Of a stretch of DNA of 64,000 nt, positions 51,663 to 61,718 are shown in pieces. The position numbers were made by a program, and so were the translations under genes. The stretch lies in the NCBI GenBank assembly GCA_023525715.1, contig CM042015.1, positions 81,997,750 to 82,061,749 of the forward strand, written 5' to 3'. The notes under the pieces are model-generated. The model worked only from the letters and a program-made list of their open reading frames with translations. It did not search any database and was not told the DNA's origin. The DNA is from Cichorium intybus (Eukaryota; Streptophyta; Magnoliopsida; Asterales; Asteraceae). Every line of letters starts with the position of its first letter. The stretch's first letter is position 1.

Positions 51663-52498
51663 GATAGGGTAAGCAAAGGTCGAACCAAGAAGTTTGTGGT
51701 TGGCTTTTTGTGTCGATAAGAAACCTGACTATAGTGTCACTCTATAGCAGGGGTATTACTAACACTCAAACACAATGAAAAACTCAAAACCATAAATAAA
51801 ATCAGAGCTAAGCATGAAGTACTACAGATCGAACAGAGCATAAACTAAAATTACTTCTTTTATAAAACTAAATAACTGAGTAATCGTTTCAAACCTAATC
51901 AAAAATAGGAGCCGAATGATTGCTCCTAGATCTAAAACTCAATCTCTATGGTCATAGAAATTCCTTGATGGGGAATACCCTTTAACACTAGAGTTGATAC
52001 AAAACCGAAATAACACGAAATAAAGATAAATCTAACCAACTATGAAGTAGAAACTGAAAATGGACGAATCTAAGCTAAAGAATCTAGAGTTCTCTCAATG
52101 GATAGCCTCTCCGCTCCTTCAATATCGATCTAGAGACATCTATTTATAGTTGAAAAATCGTGGGACTCGTGCCACTAAGTGTTGCTTTTTGCGTCGCGAG
52201 TATGCCTTATCCTGATATCTCGCACTTTGAATTTCTAGTAAAACTTCAGATTACGTTTTTATCCATTGACTGGCGCCACGAACATTAAGCTTCCGCGTCG
52301 TGAGCTTCTCCTAATCTTATCCATTCATTCTTATCTTCATCTTTGTTCAATTTTCCATTTTAAACCCCTTATTTCAAGTATTTTCCTATACAAGCACTTA
52401 CACCAAAAATGAAGGTAAATAGTCATTCTATAAATATAAAACAACCAAAACACAGTCCAGTAATGCATAAAATATGCAATATAAATGCGCGTTATCAA
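51663..52498 (-). mobile_element. LTR/leader-like noncoding retrotransposon fragment
   Basis: In minus sense it starts TGATAACGCGCATTTATATT, contains a core-promoter-like CTATAAATAGATG followed by transcript-leader-like sequence, and reaches GGTTCGACCTTTGCTTACC near 51675. This order resembles LTR plus leader of Athila/Tat-type plant elements. The boundary at 52498 abuts the older Ty3 LTR. Confidence 0.45.
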
Positions 52499-52513
52499 AC
52501 ACCACATGCTTGT

Positions 52514-52749
52514 TGTAACGCCAAGACACTCTTTTTATATAAATATAATAAAAAGGGGTAAATTGGTCATTTTACCTTAGAAGGGTAATTTGGTCTTTTG
52601 GACAGAAAAGTATTTAGTTTGAAATAATATTTTGAGTTTTGGACTTAAAATGTTATAAAAACTGGTTTTTGTCATGAAATGTGTTTAGTTGTGGCCAAAG
52701 TTCAAAAGATGGAACTTCAAGGGCTAAATTGCAAAATCTGGAAGTATAA
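52514..52749 (+). mobile_element. Older Ty3/gypsy LTR, left fragment
   Basis: Starts TGTAACGCCAAGACACTC and runs parallel to, but clearly diverged from, the start of the young LTR (TGTAACGCCAAAACATG), including the shared TGGTCATTTTACCT and TTTGGACTTAAAATGTTATA. It stops at GGAAG-TATAA, where the young element entered; the rest of this LTR resumes at 61719. Confidence 0.9.
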
Positions 52750-53499
52750 TGTAACGCCAAAACATGTTTATTATATAATTATAATAAAAAGGGCAAAATG
52801 GTCATTTTACCTCAAAAGGGTAATTTGGTCTTTTTGACAAAAAGGACTTGTTTGGTAAAAATATTTTGAGTCTTGGACTTAAAATGTTATAAAAATGTGA
52901 TTTTGTTATTAAAATTTGAAAATTGTGGCAAAACTTTGAGATATGCAACTTCAAGGACCAAAGTGCAAATCTTGGAGATATATAAGCAAGAACTTGTGCA
53001 GATTTTTGGAGAGTTACGGGAATTTTTCTCTTGAGCGTTTTCTGCAAAATTGTGAGGAGTTCTTGAAGGTTTAAGTTTGCAAGTTGATCATTGGCTTCAA
53101 AGGGTATAATTGGAAACTTTGGAGGTAAGTTTCTTCATGTTCTTGATTTTTAATCTTGATGAGTTGTGAAGGACTAAAAAACAGCAATTTCAGTTATAAT
53201 TGTGTGATTTAAATGGTTAGATACTTCCATTAAGTCATTATAACAAGGACTTAACTAAAGAAAATGGAAGTAAGTTGTTATATTTGATGAAATTGAAGAT
53301 TTGGGGTTGTTAGAATTAAGAACCCTAATTCTTCATATGATTGATTAAGTGGGTTTTGATGGTTAAAAACCTTGTTAAAATGTAAGGTTTTAGCCTAGGA
53401 ACAAACCCCAAGCGATTAAGAGCAGAAATAAGTACTTAATGGACCAAATCTGCAAGCTACAGTGCATAAATCGCGACTGGCCAGGGGACCTGCACTGCC

Positions 53500-53575
53500 G
53501 CTAGGCGCAGTGCGCCCCAGAGCCAGGCGGGGTGCGCCCAGGCGCAGTGCGCCCTCCCCTAGGCGCAGTGCGCCC
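53500..53575 (+). repeat. Cluster of GGCGCAGTGCGCC palindromes in the LTR
   Basis: Three exact GGCGCAGTGCGCC units (six-base arms around one base) plus variant GGCGGGGTGCGCC. The right young LTR repeats them at 60502-60577; the older LTR has its own set (GGCGCGGTGCGCC and GGCGCAGTGCGCC) at about 62245-62335. GC-rich islands within AT-rich LTRs. Confidence 0.9.
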
Positions 53576-54066
53576 TCCGAGCAGAGGCCAGGCAGGGGAT
53601 CAAAAACGCTAACTTTTGCTTGGCTTGTCCGATTTAGCTCAAATTTGAACTATAGGCTCGTTATGGTCTAAAAAGTTTGGGAAAATTTTCATATCGAGTT
53701 TTCGACCCCTCGGGGGCACTGTAGACCGATCCGAATGCCTCGGTGAATAGTAAAATTCATATAAAGTTAGTAAACGGAAAGTTTATTAACTAGGCATTGT
53801 TTATAACAATATTATATTGAACTCTATTGTATTAGAGTTAATTGGAATGGTTATTAACCTATAATCATTTTGAAATAAATGGAATTATAGGTACGGGACA
53901 AAATCCTACGGATTTCATTTCAAGGCAAGGAACGACGAACGCTAGTTGTAGCAAGCCTTCAGGTGAGTAATCTCACTGATATCCGATGTGATATGTGTTA
54001 TATGAGCAGCTGCAAATGGAAATGATTTTGGGGGACAAAAACGATAAATTACATGATTCGATATAT

Positions 54067-54350
54067 GACAAGACCAGATAAGCCGTGAGTCTATTTTAGA
54101 CAAGAACGGAGCTGTGAGTCAACAATAATGACACGACAAGACCAGATAAGCCGTGAGTCTGTTATAGACAAGAACGGAGCTGTGAGTCAGTCCATACTAA
54201 TGGTACGACAAGACCAGATAAGCCGTGAGTCATTGCGATGACAAGAACGGAGCTGTGAGTCAAACCTATATAGACAAGACCGGATAAGCCGTGAGTCATT
54301 TCGATGGCAAGAACGGAGCCGTGAGTCTAGGCAACAGCGGGATAACCCGT
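54067..54350 (+). repeat. LTR minisatellite (AAGACCAGATAAGCCGTGAG units)
   Basis: Four to five units of about 65 bp alternate GACAAGACCAGATAAGCCGT with GACAAGAACGGAGCTGTGAG. The same array occurs in the right LTR at 61069-61352, and a single pair survives in the older LTR near 62815-62870. Confidence 0.9.
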
Positions 54351-54716
54351 GAGCCATATATGATTTTTATATTGCATGATATTGCTTATTTGATTTTGTA
54401 TAGAGAATTTTATTCTTATACATGTTATACTTGAATTGATTACTCATTGGGCTTTATAGCTCACGGTTTATTTGATATGTCCCTGCAGGTGAGCGTGATC
54501 CCGCAAAGGGAAAAGACAAAGTCCGTGACTGAGGACTTAGTATTGAAAGGACAACCCGGCTTGAAGAATGTATAATATTTATGTATTGTACTTCGTGATA
54601 CACTTGTACTCGTATTTTGTTAACTAATACCCCATACTTATGGTTTTTATTGTAAAATATTTGGTTTGAAAAACAAAAATTTTTGGGGTGTTTTTGTTAA
54701 TAAGCCGGGTGTTACA

Positions 54717-54725
54717 TATAAATAG
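54717..54725 (+). promoter_or_regulatory. TATA box of the older LTR, now upstream of gag
   Basis: TATAAATAG is the presumed core promoter of the older LTR. The young element's target duplication (TATAA) is part of it. A second intact copy stands at 61719-61727. It lies about 390 bp upstream of the gag ATG. Confidence 0.6.
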
Positions 54726-55038
54726 TGCAAGAACTCTTCCACATGTGCAGAATTTTGAGAACTCACAGGAGAGGGTTTTCCTTGGACGATTTCTGCAGAG
54801 CTTGAAGAATTCTTGAAGGTTTGAGCTTGCAATCCGATTCTAGGCTTTGGATTGAAGATTTCTAAGCAAATAAGGTTAGTAAATTCACTTTCTAGCCAAG
54901 TTCTTGGATGTGTTCTTCACGGGATGAACTAGAAACTGTAATTTCAGTTATAGTCCAAGAAGTATATATGATTTCTGGGCTTAAAACATGTTTATATGAT
55001 AAGAACATATCTCAAAAACAGCAAAGTAGGTTGCTATT
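54717..55038 (+). repeat. Internal duplicate of older-LTR sequence in place of PBS and leader
   Basis: Begins TATAAATAGTGCAAGAAC and is identical by eye to 61719-62040, which is the older LTR flanking the young 3' LTR. In a normal element this place holds the tRNA primer-binding site; none is visible. The match ends after TTGCTATT, where gag leader sequence (TCTGGGCTTAGATATAT) begins. Confidence 0.9.
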
Positions 55039-55105
55039 TCTGGGCTTAGATATATATAAGTTGTTATTATATATGTAATCTAACGGTTTGCTGAAATTTT
55101 GAAGT

Positions 55106-58100
55106 ATGAGAAATACACGAAGCAATCCCACTGGTGTGAATTCGCGTGGAACTGCAAGAAGTGGACCAGCTAGGTCACGCGGCTCTGTTGGGCGAAGAGC
55201 ACCAGCACAGGAACCGGTGGGACAAAATCCACCTGATATTCGGGCGATAGTGGAAGAAGTGGTTAGGCAAATGATACCAGCATTATCAAACAACCCTAAC
55301 CCGAGTGGCAATCCTAATCCGAGTGCCAATCCTGATCCTACTGAAGAGGCTGCAAAAAGTGTTCATGCCAGGCAGCTAGAAGATGAAAGCCAGGGAGAAA
55401 GTCGTGCCCGGGCAGTAAAGGAAACTCAAGGTGGGGAAGCCTCGATAAAGAAAGTTGGGTGTGCGTATAAATCCTTCCTTGGTTGCAAACCAAAGGAATT
55501 CTCGGGGACAGATGATCCAGTCAAAGCTATGGAATAGATCATGCATATCGAGAAGGTGTTCCGAGTAAGCAAGTGTGCGGATGATGATAAAGTGGAATTT
55601 GCCACGAACCAACTTACAAGCGGTGCACTACATTGGTGGCAAACCTACTACAAATCACTGGATCTTGATTCATCCCAATCGGTACCTTGGGAGCAATTCA
55701 AGACAAAGTTCAATGAAGAATACTGCTCAAAAGTAGCTATTCAGAAGCTGGAGGATGAATTCCTACACCTGGAACAGGGTTCCCGATCTGTTCAGGAATA
55801 TACTCTTAGCTTTCTGGAGAAAGCTAGGTTTGCGGAACACCATATCTACACTGAAAAGAGAAAGATCGACAAGTATGTCCGGGGGTTGACAACCCGGATT
55901 AGAGAAATAGTGCAACCGTTGAAACTAACTACTTTCCGGCAAGTGGTGGATCGAGCCACGGAAAGAGAAACAGAACTGAAGCGACAGGAAGACGAAAAGA
56001 AAGTCTTGGAAACGAAACGAAAGGCGGAAGACCAAGGTTGGACGCCTCAGAAAAAGTCGCAACAATCCGGGTCCAAGGGAAAAGGCCAGAAAGATGAAGG
56101 AAAGTGGTGCGAAAAATGCAGAAAAAGGCACACGGGCAGTTGTCGCAGTGATACTGGGTCAGTTAGCTGCCGAAATTGTGGAAGAACGGGTCATTATACA
56201 TGGGAGTGTCGGGCGGACAGAAGATGTTATCAATGTGGAGCTACAGATCACATTCGTTCGAGTTGTCCCCAACTAAAATCTGGGGTATACAGTGAAAGGC
56301 CCAGGGATGATCAAGTGGGAAAGAAAGAAGAGCCGAAGAACAGGGGACGACCAGTGGCCTCGCGAGCTTTCCAGATGACCGTGGAGGAAGCCCGTGAGAA
56401 AACGGATGTGATTACAGGTATCTTTACACTCAATACCATACCTGTATATGTTATATTTGATCCAGGAGCAACACACTGTTTTGTATCGGAGTCTTTGTTA
56501 GCTCGCTTGAATGTACCGTTAACACCAATGGACGAAAGTTTAGAAGTAGCTATAGCGGACGGCCGATATGTTTGGGTTTCTGAACATCTGGAAGGTTGTC
56601 AGCTTAAAATCTACGGGACCGTATTCCCTATAGATTTGAAGCCGATGACTACCAATGAATTTGGTGTAATTGTGGGGATAGATTGGTTAGCAACGAATTA
56701 TGCTAACATGGATTGCAGAAATAAAAACATCACAGTGTTATCACCGGATGGAAAATGGATAAAGATTCAAGGTGAGCGACCTCGGTTGCGAATGCCAGTC
56801 ATCTCTTTTGCTCAAGCTCGAAGCTGTATCAGTAAAGGAGGGATGTCCTATCTAGCTTATGTATCGGTGGCTCAACCGATTAAAGTGGGAGTAGCGAATG
56901 TGAATGTGGTGAACGAATTCCCAGATGTGTTTCCAGACGAACTTCCAGGGTTGCCACCAGATCGACAGGTTGAGTTCACGATTGAACTGGTTCCGGGAGC
57001 TGCACCTGTTGCTCGAGCTCCATACCGTTTAGCACCTTCAGAGATGGTGGAACTGCGAAAGCAACTGGAAGAACTGCTAGACAGGGGTTTTATTAGACCG
57101 AGTACATCGCCTTGGGGAGCCCCTATTCTGTTTGTCAAGAAGAAGGATGGGTCAATGCGCATGTGTATTGACTATCGGGAGTTAAACAAGATCACGGTGA
57201 AGAACAAGTACCCACTACCCAGGATAGATGACTTGTTTGACCAGCTGCAAGGCGCGTCCTACTTTTCCAAGATTGACCTGAGGTCGGGTTATCACCAGTT
57301 GAAGATAAGGGAGTCAGACATTCCGAAGACAGCTTTTCGAACGAGATACGGTCATTATGAGTTTTTGGTGATGCCTTTTGGATTAACCAATGCTCCAGCC
57401 GTATTCATGGATCTCATGAACCGAGTGTGTCGTCCGTTCCTTGATACCTCGGTGATAGTGTTTATTGATGACATCTTGGTGTATTCTCGGAGCCAAGCCG
57501 AACATGAAGTGCACCTGCGACAAGTGTTGGAGTTGCTTCGTCGAGAAAAGCTGTACGCGAAATTCTCCAAGTGTGACTTCTGGCTAAGAGAAGTCCAATT
57601 TCTTGGTCATATAATCAATGCCGAAGGAGTGAAAGTTGATCCAGCAAAGATTGAGGCCGTAATGAAGTGGGAACCGCCCCGGAGTCCAACTGAAATACGA
57701 AGTTTCCTTGGTTTAGCAGGCTATTATAGAAGATTTGTCGAGAATTTCTCTTCGATAGCTGCTCTGTTGACCAAGTTGACCAAGAAAGGAGAAAAGTTCA
57801 TGTGGGCAGAAAAGCAACAAGAAGCATTCCAGAAGTTGAAACAATCTCTGTGTGAAGCACCAGTGTTAGCACTACCACAAAGCGGAGAAGAGTATGTGAT
57901 TTACAGCGATGCTTCTAGAATTGGTCTTGGTTGTGTGCTAATGCAGAAAGGTCGGGTCATAGCCTATGCGTCCCGACAATTGAAAGATGCCGAGAAGAAG
58001 TATCCAGTTCATGATCTGGAATTAGCTGCTGTGGTTCTAGCATTGAAGCTGTGGAGGCATTATTTATACGGTGTAAAGTTTGTTATTTACACGGATCACA

Positions 58101-59715
58101 AGAGTTTGAAGTACCTCTTCGACCAGAAAGAGCTTAGTATGAGACAGCAAAGGTGGATGGATCTACTGAAAGACTTTGACTGTGAAATTCAGTACCATCC
58201 TGGCAAGGCGAACGTGGTGGCAGATGCGCTAAGGCGAAAAGTAGCTCCTTTAAAAATTACATCCGCATGCATGGGTGTAGTAAGCCGGTTACCAGGATTG
58301 ATCCGTTCAGCACAGGAAGAAGCATGTAAGCCGGAGAATGTTAAAAGTGAACGAATGGTTGGATACTTGAACATCTGGAAGAAAATGCTCAGAAATTGAA
58401 GACCTTCAGAGGCCGGATATGGGTCTCGAAACAAGGAGAAGCGCGGAATTTGCTTCTAGAAGATGCACACTATAGCCGTTATGCAGTTCATCCGGGCAGT
58501 ACCAAGATGTATCGAACGTTAAAACCGATGTATTGGTGGCCTGGAATGAAGAGGGACATCGGAAGATTTGTGGAAAGATGTTTGACTTGTCTGCAAGTTA
58601 AGTCAAACCATCAGAAACCGTACGGGGAAATACAACCATTGCCAGTTCCAGAGAAGAAATGGGACCATATTACCATGGATTTTGTAACAAAGTTGCCACG
58701 GACACCGCGAGGTTATGATTCTATATGGGTGATTGTGGATCGATTGACCAAATCGGCACAATTTATACCATACAAAGAAAAGTACAGAGTAGATCAACTG
58801 GCGAAAATCTACATTGATGAGGTAATTTGTCGGCATGGATTACCAGCATCGATTGTGTCGGACAGAGACAGCAGATTTACTTCCCATTTTTGGCAAAGTC
58901 TTCAAGAGCAATTGGGTACAAAAGTACTTATGAGTACCGTATATCATCCACAGACCGATGGTCAGAGTGAAAGAACGATCCAAACTTTGGAAGATATGTT
59001 GAGGACTTGTGTCATAGACTTCGGTGGAAGCTGGGAAGATCATTTACCTTTGGTGGAATTAGCGTACAATAACAGCTATCATTCCAGCATTCAGATGGCC
59101 CCGTATGAAGCCTTGTATGGAGCACCGTGTCGTACTCCGACCTGCTGGACTGAAGTTGGGGAAAAGCCGTTAGCTGGACCCGAAATTGTAGCACAGACTG
59201 AAGAAAAGATCAAACTGATACGCGAAAATTTGAAGGTAACTCAGAATAGATAGAAACAGTATGCGGACAAACGGGTGAAACCGATAGAATTCCAAGTAGG
59301 AGATATGGTAATGCTCAAAGTATCCCCTTGGAAAGGCTTAATTCGTTTTGGGAAGAAAGGAAAGTTGAGTCCTCGCTTCATCGGACCTTTCCGTATATCC
59401 CAAAAAGTTGGAGCCGTGGCGTATCGATTGGAGTTACCTGATGAACTTCATGGTATACATGACGTATTCCATGTGTCCCATTTGAGGAAAACTCTGTTTG
59501 ACAAGTCTCAACATATACCTCTTGCTGAAATTGAGGTGGATGAAAAGCTGAGATACCCGGAACAACCCGAGCGAGTGTTAGACCGCAAGACAATACAGCT
59601 GCGAAATAAGAAGATCAGCATGGTGAAAGTGCTTTGGCGTCATCACAAAGGTTCCGACATGACGTGGGAGACTGAAAGTGAAATGCGGGAGAAATACCCT
59701 CAATTATTTGTATGA
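55106..59715 (+). pseudogene. Ty3/gypsy chromovirus gag-pol (Tekay-like), three lesions
   Basis: One polyprotein frame from ATG 55106. gag has KFATNQL-like VEFATNQLTSGALHWWQTYY and CCHC knuckles (CRNCGRTGHYTWEC, CYQCGATDHIRSSC). Then protease (IFDPGATHCFVS: Pro where Ser/Thr is usual in D-S/T-G), reverse transcriptase (KIDLRSGYHQL, VMPFGLTNAP, VFIDDILVYS), RNase H (YSDASRIGLGCVL, TDHKSLKYLF), integrase (HHCC HYSRYAVHPG...CLTCLQVK; DDE with IVDRLTKSAQF, VSDRDSRF and YHPQTDGQSERT) and a chromodomain-like end (LVKVLWR-type MVKVLWRHHKG, TWETESEM). Lesions: TAG at 55535-55537 where Trp is expected, a one-base frameshift near 58370, TAG at 59251-59253 where Gln is expected. Not autonomous. Confidence 0.93.
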
Positions 59716-59735
59716 TTTCGGGGGCGAAATCTCTT

Positions 59736-59751
59736 AAAGGAGGGGAGAATT
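59736..59751 (+). promoter_or_regulatory. Polypurine tract
   Basis: AAAGGAGGGGAGAATT stands directly before the 3' LTR. It would prime plus-strand DNA synthesis, and it shows that gag-pol belongs with this LTR. Confidence 0.85.
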
Positions 59752-61718
59752 TGTAACGCCAAAACATGTTTATTATATAATTATAATAAAAAGGGCAAAA
59801 TGGTCATTTTACCTCAAAAGGGTAATTTGGTCTTTTTGACAAAAAGGACTTGTTTGGTAAAAATATTTTGAGTCTTGGACTTAAAATGTTATAAAAATGT
59901 GATTTTGTTATTAAAATTTGAAAATTGTGGCAAAACTTTGAGATATGCAACTTCAAGGACCAAAGTGCAAATCTTGGAGATATATAAGCAAGAACTTGTG
60001 CAGATTTTTGGAGAGTTACGGGAATTTTTCTCTTGAGCGTTTTCTGCAAAATTGTGAGGAGTTCTTGAAGGTTTAAGTTTGCAAGTTGATCATGGGCTTC
60101 AAAGGGTATAATTGGAAACTTTGGAGGTAAGTTTCTTCATGTTCTTGATTTTTAATCTTGATGAGTTGTGAAGGACTAAAAAACAGCAATTTCAGTTATA
60201 ATTGTGTGATTTAAATGGTTAGATACTTCCATTAAGTCATTATAACAAGGACTTAACTAAAGAAAATGGAAGTAAGTTGTTATATTTGATGAAATTGAGG
60301 ATTTGGGGTTGTTAGAATTAAGAACCCTAATTCTTCATATGATTGATTAAGTGGGTTTTGATGGTTAAAAACCTTGTTAAAATGTAAGGTTTTAGCCTAG
60401 GAACAAACCCCAAGCGATTAAGAACAGAAATAAGTACTTAATGGACCAAATCTGCAAGCTACAGTGCATAAATCGCGACTGGCCAGGGGACCTGCACTGC
60501 CGCTAGGCGCAGTGCGCCCCAGAGCCAGGCGGGGTGCGCCCAGGCGCAGTGCGCCCTCCCCTAGGCGCAGTGCGCCCTCCGAGCAGAGGCCAGGCAGGGG
60601 ATCAAAAACGCTAACTTTTGCTTGGCTTGTCCGATTTAGCTCAAATTTGAACTATAGGCTCGTTATGGTCTAAAAAGTTTGGGAAAATTTTCATATCGAG
60701 TTTTCGACCCCTCGGGGGCACTGTAGACCGATCCGAATGCCTCGGTGAATAGTAAAATTCATATAAAGTTAGTAAACGGAAAGTTTATTAACTAGGCATT
60801 GTTTATAACAATATTATATTGAACTCTATTGTATTAGAGTTAATTGGAATGGTTATTAACCTATAATCATTTTGAAATAAATGGAATTATAGGTACGGGA
60901 CAAAATCCTACGGATTTCATTTCAAGGCAAGGAACGACGAACGCTAGTTGTAGCAAGCCTTCAGGTGAGTAATCTCACTGATATCCGATGTGATATGTGT
61001 TATATGAGCAGCTGCAAATGGAAATGATTTTGGGGGACAAAAACGATAAATTACATGATTCGATATATGACAAGACCAGATAAGCCGTGAGTTTATTTTA
61101 GACAAGAACGGAGCTGTGAGTCAACAATAATGACACGACAAGACCAGATAAGCCGTGAGTCTGTTATAGATAAGAACGGAGCTGTGAGTCAGTCCATACT
61201 AATGGTACGACAAGACCAGATAAGCCGTGAGTCATTGCGATGACAAGAACGGAGCTGTGAGTCAAACCTATATAGACAAGACCGGATAAGCCGTGAGTCA
61301 TTTCGATGGCAAGAACGGAGCCGTGAGTCTAGGCAACAGCGGGATAACCCGTGAGCCATATATGATTTTTATATTGCATGATATTGCTTATTTGATTTTG
61401 TATAGAGAATTTTATTCTTATACATGTTATACTTGAATTGATTACTCATTGGGCTTTATAGCTCACGGTTTATTTGATATGTCCCTGCAGGTGAGCGTGA
61501 TCCCGCAAAGGGAAAAGACAAAGTCCGTGACTGAGGACTTAGTATTGAAAGGACAACCCGGCTTGAAGAATGTATAATATTTATGTATTGTACTTCGTGA
61601 TACACTTGTACTCGTATTTTGTTAACTAATACCCCATACTTATGGTTTTTATTGTAAAATATTTGGTTTGAAAAACAAAAATTTTTGGGGTGTTTTTGTT
61701 AATAAGCCGGGTGTTACA
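59752..61718 (+). mobile_element. Young Ty3/gypsy 3' LTR (1,967 bp)
   Basis: Preceded by the polypurine tract and followed by TATAA (61719-61723), matching the TATAA before the left LTR at 52745-52749. Those two 5-bp repeats are the target duplication of the original insertion. Confidence 0.93.

Larger units (their letters stand above)
52750..54716 (+). mobile_element. Young Ty3/gypsy LTR, left copy (1,967 bp)
   Basis: TGTAACGCC...GGGTGTTACA. Colinear without gaps with 59752-61718; I count about five base differences by eye. TATAA precedes it (52745-52749) and also follows it (54717-54721), so on its own it looks like a solo LTR. It contains GC-rich palindromes (53500-53575), a core promoter-like GATATATAAGC at about 52975 and a minisatellite. 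Confidence 0.92.

Noticed and set aside
52802..53047. 81-codon minus-strand ORF, identical at 59804-60049
   Set aside because: Antisense LTR sequence present twice only because the LTR is duplicated; no motif.
53462..53671. Arg/Pro-rich 69-codon ORF, identical at 60464-60673
   Set aside because: Produced by the GC palindromes of the LTR; noncoding LTR DNA.
54067..54350. CRISPR-like array of regularly spaced repeats
   Set aside because: Units are direct tandem repeats without unique spacers, inside a plant LTR; a CRISPR locus is not expected in nuclear plant DNA.
52750..54716. Simple solo LTR unrelated to gag-pol
   Set aside because: It has solo-like TATAA flanks, but it is near-identical to the 3' LTR with its polypurine tract, and the flank duplication links both into one rearranged insertion.
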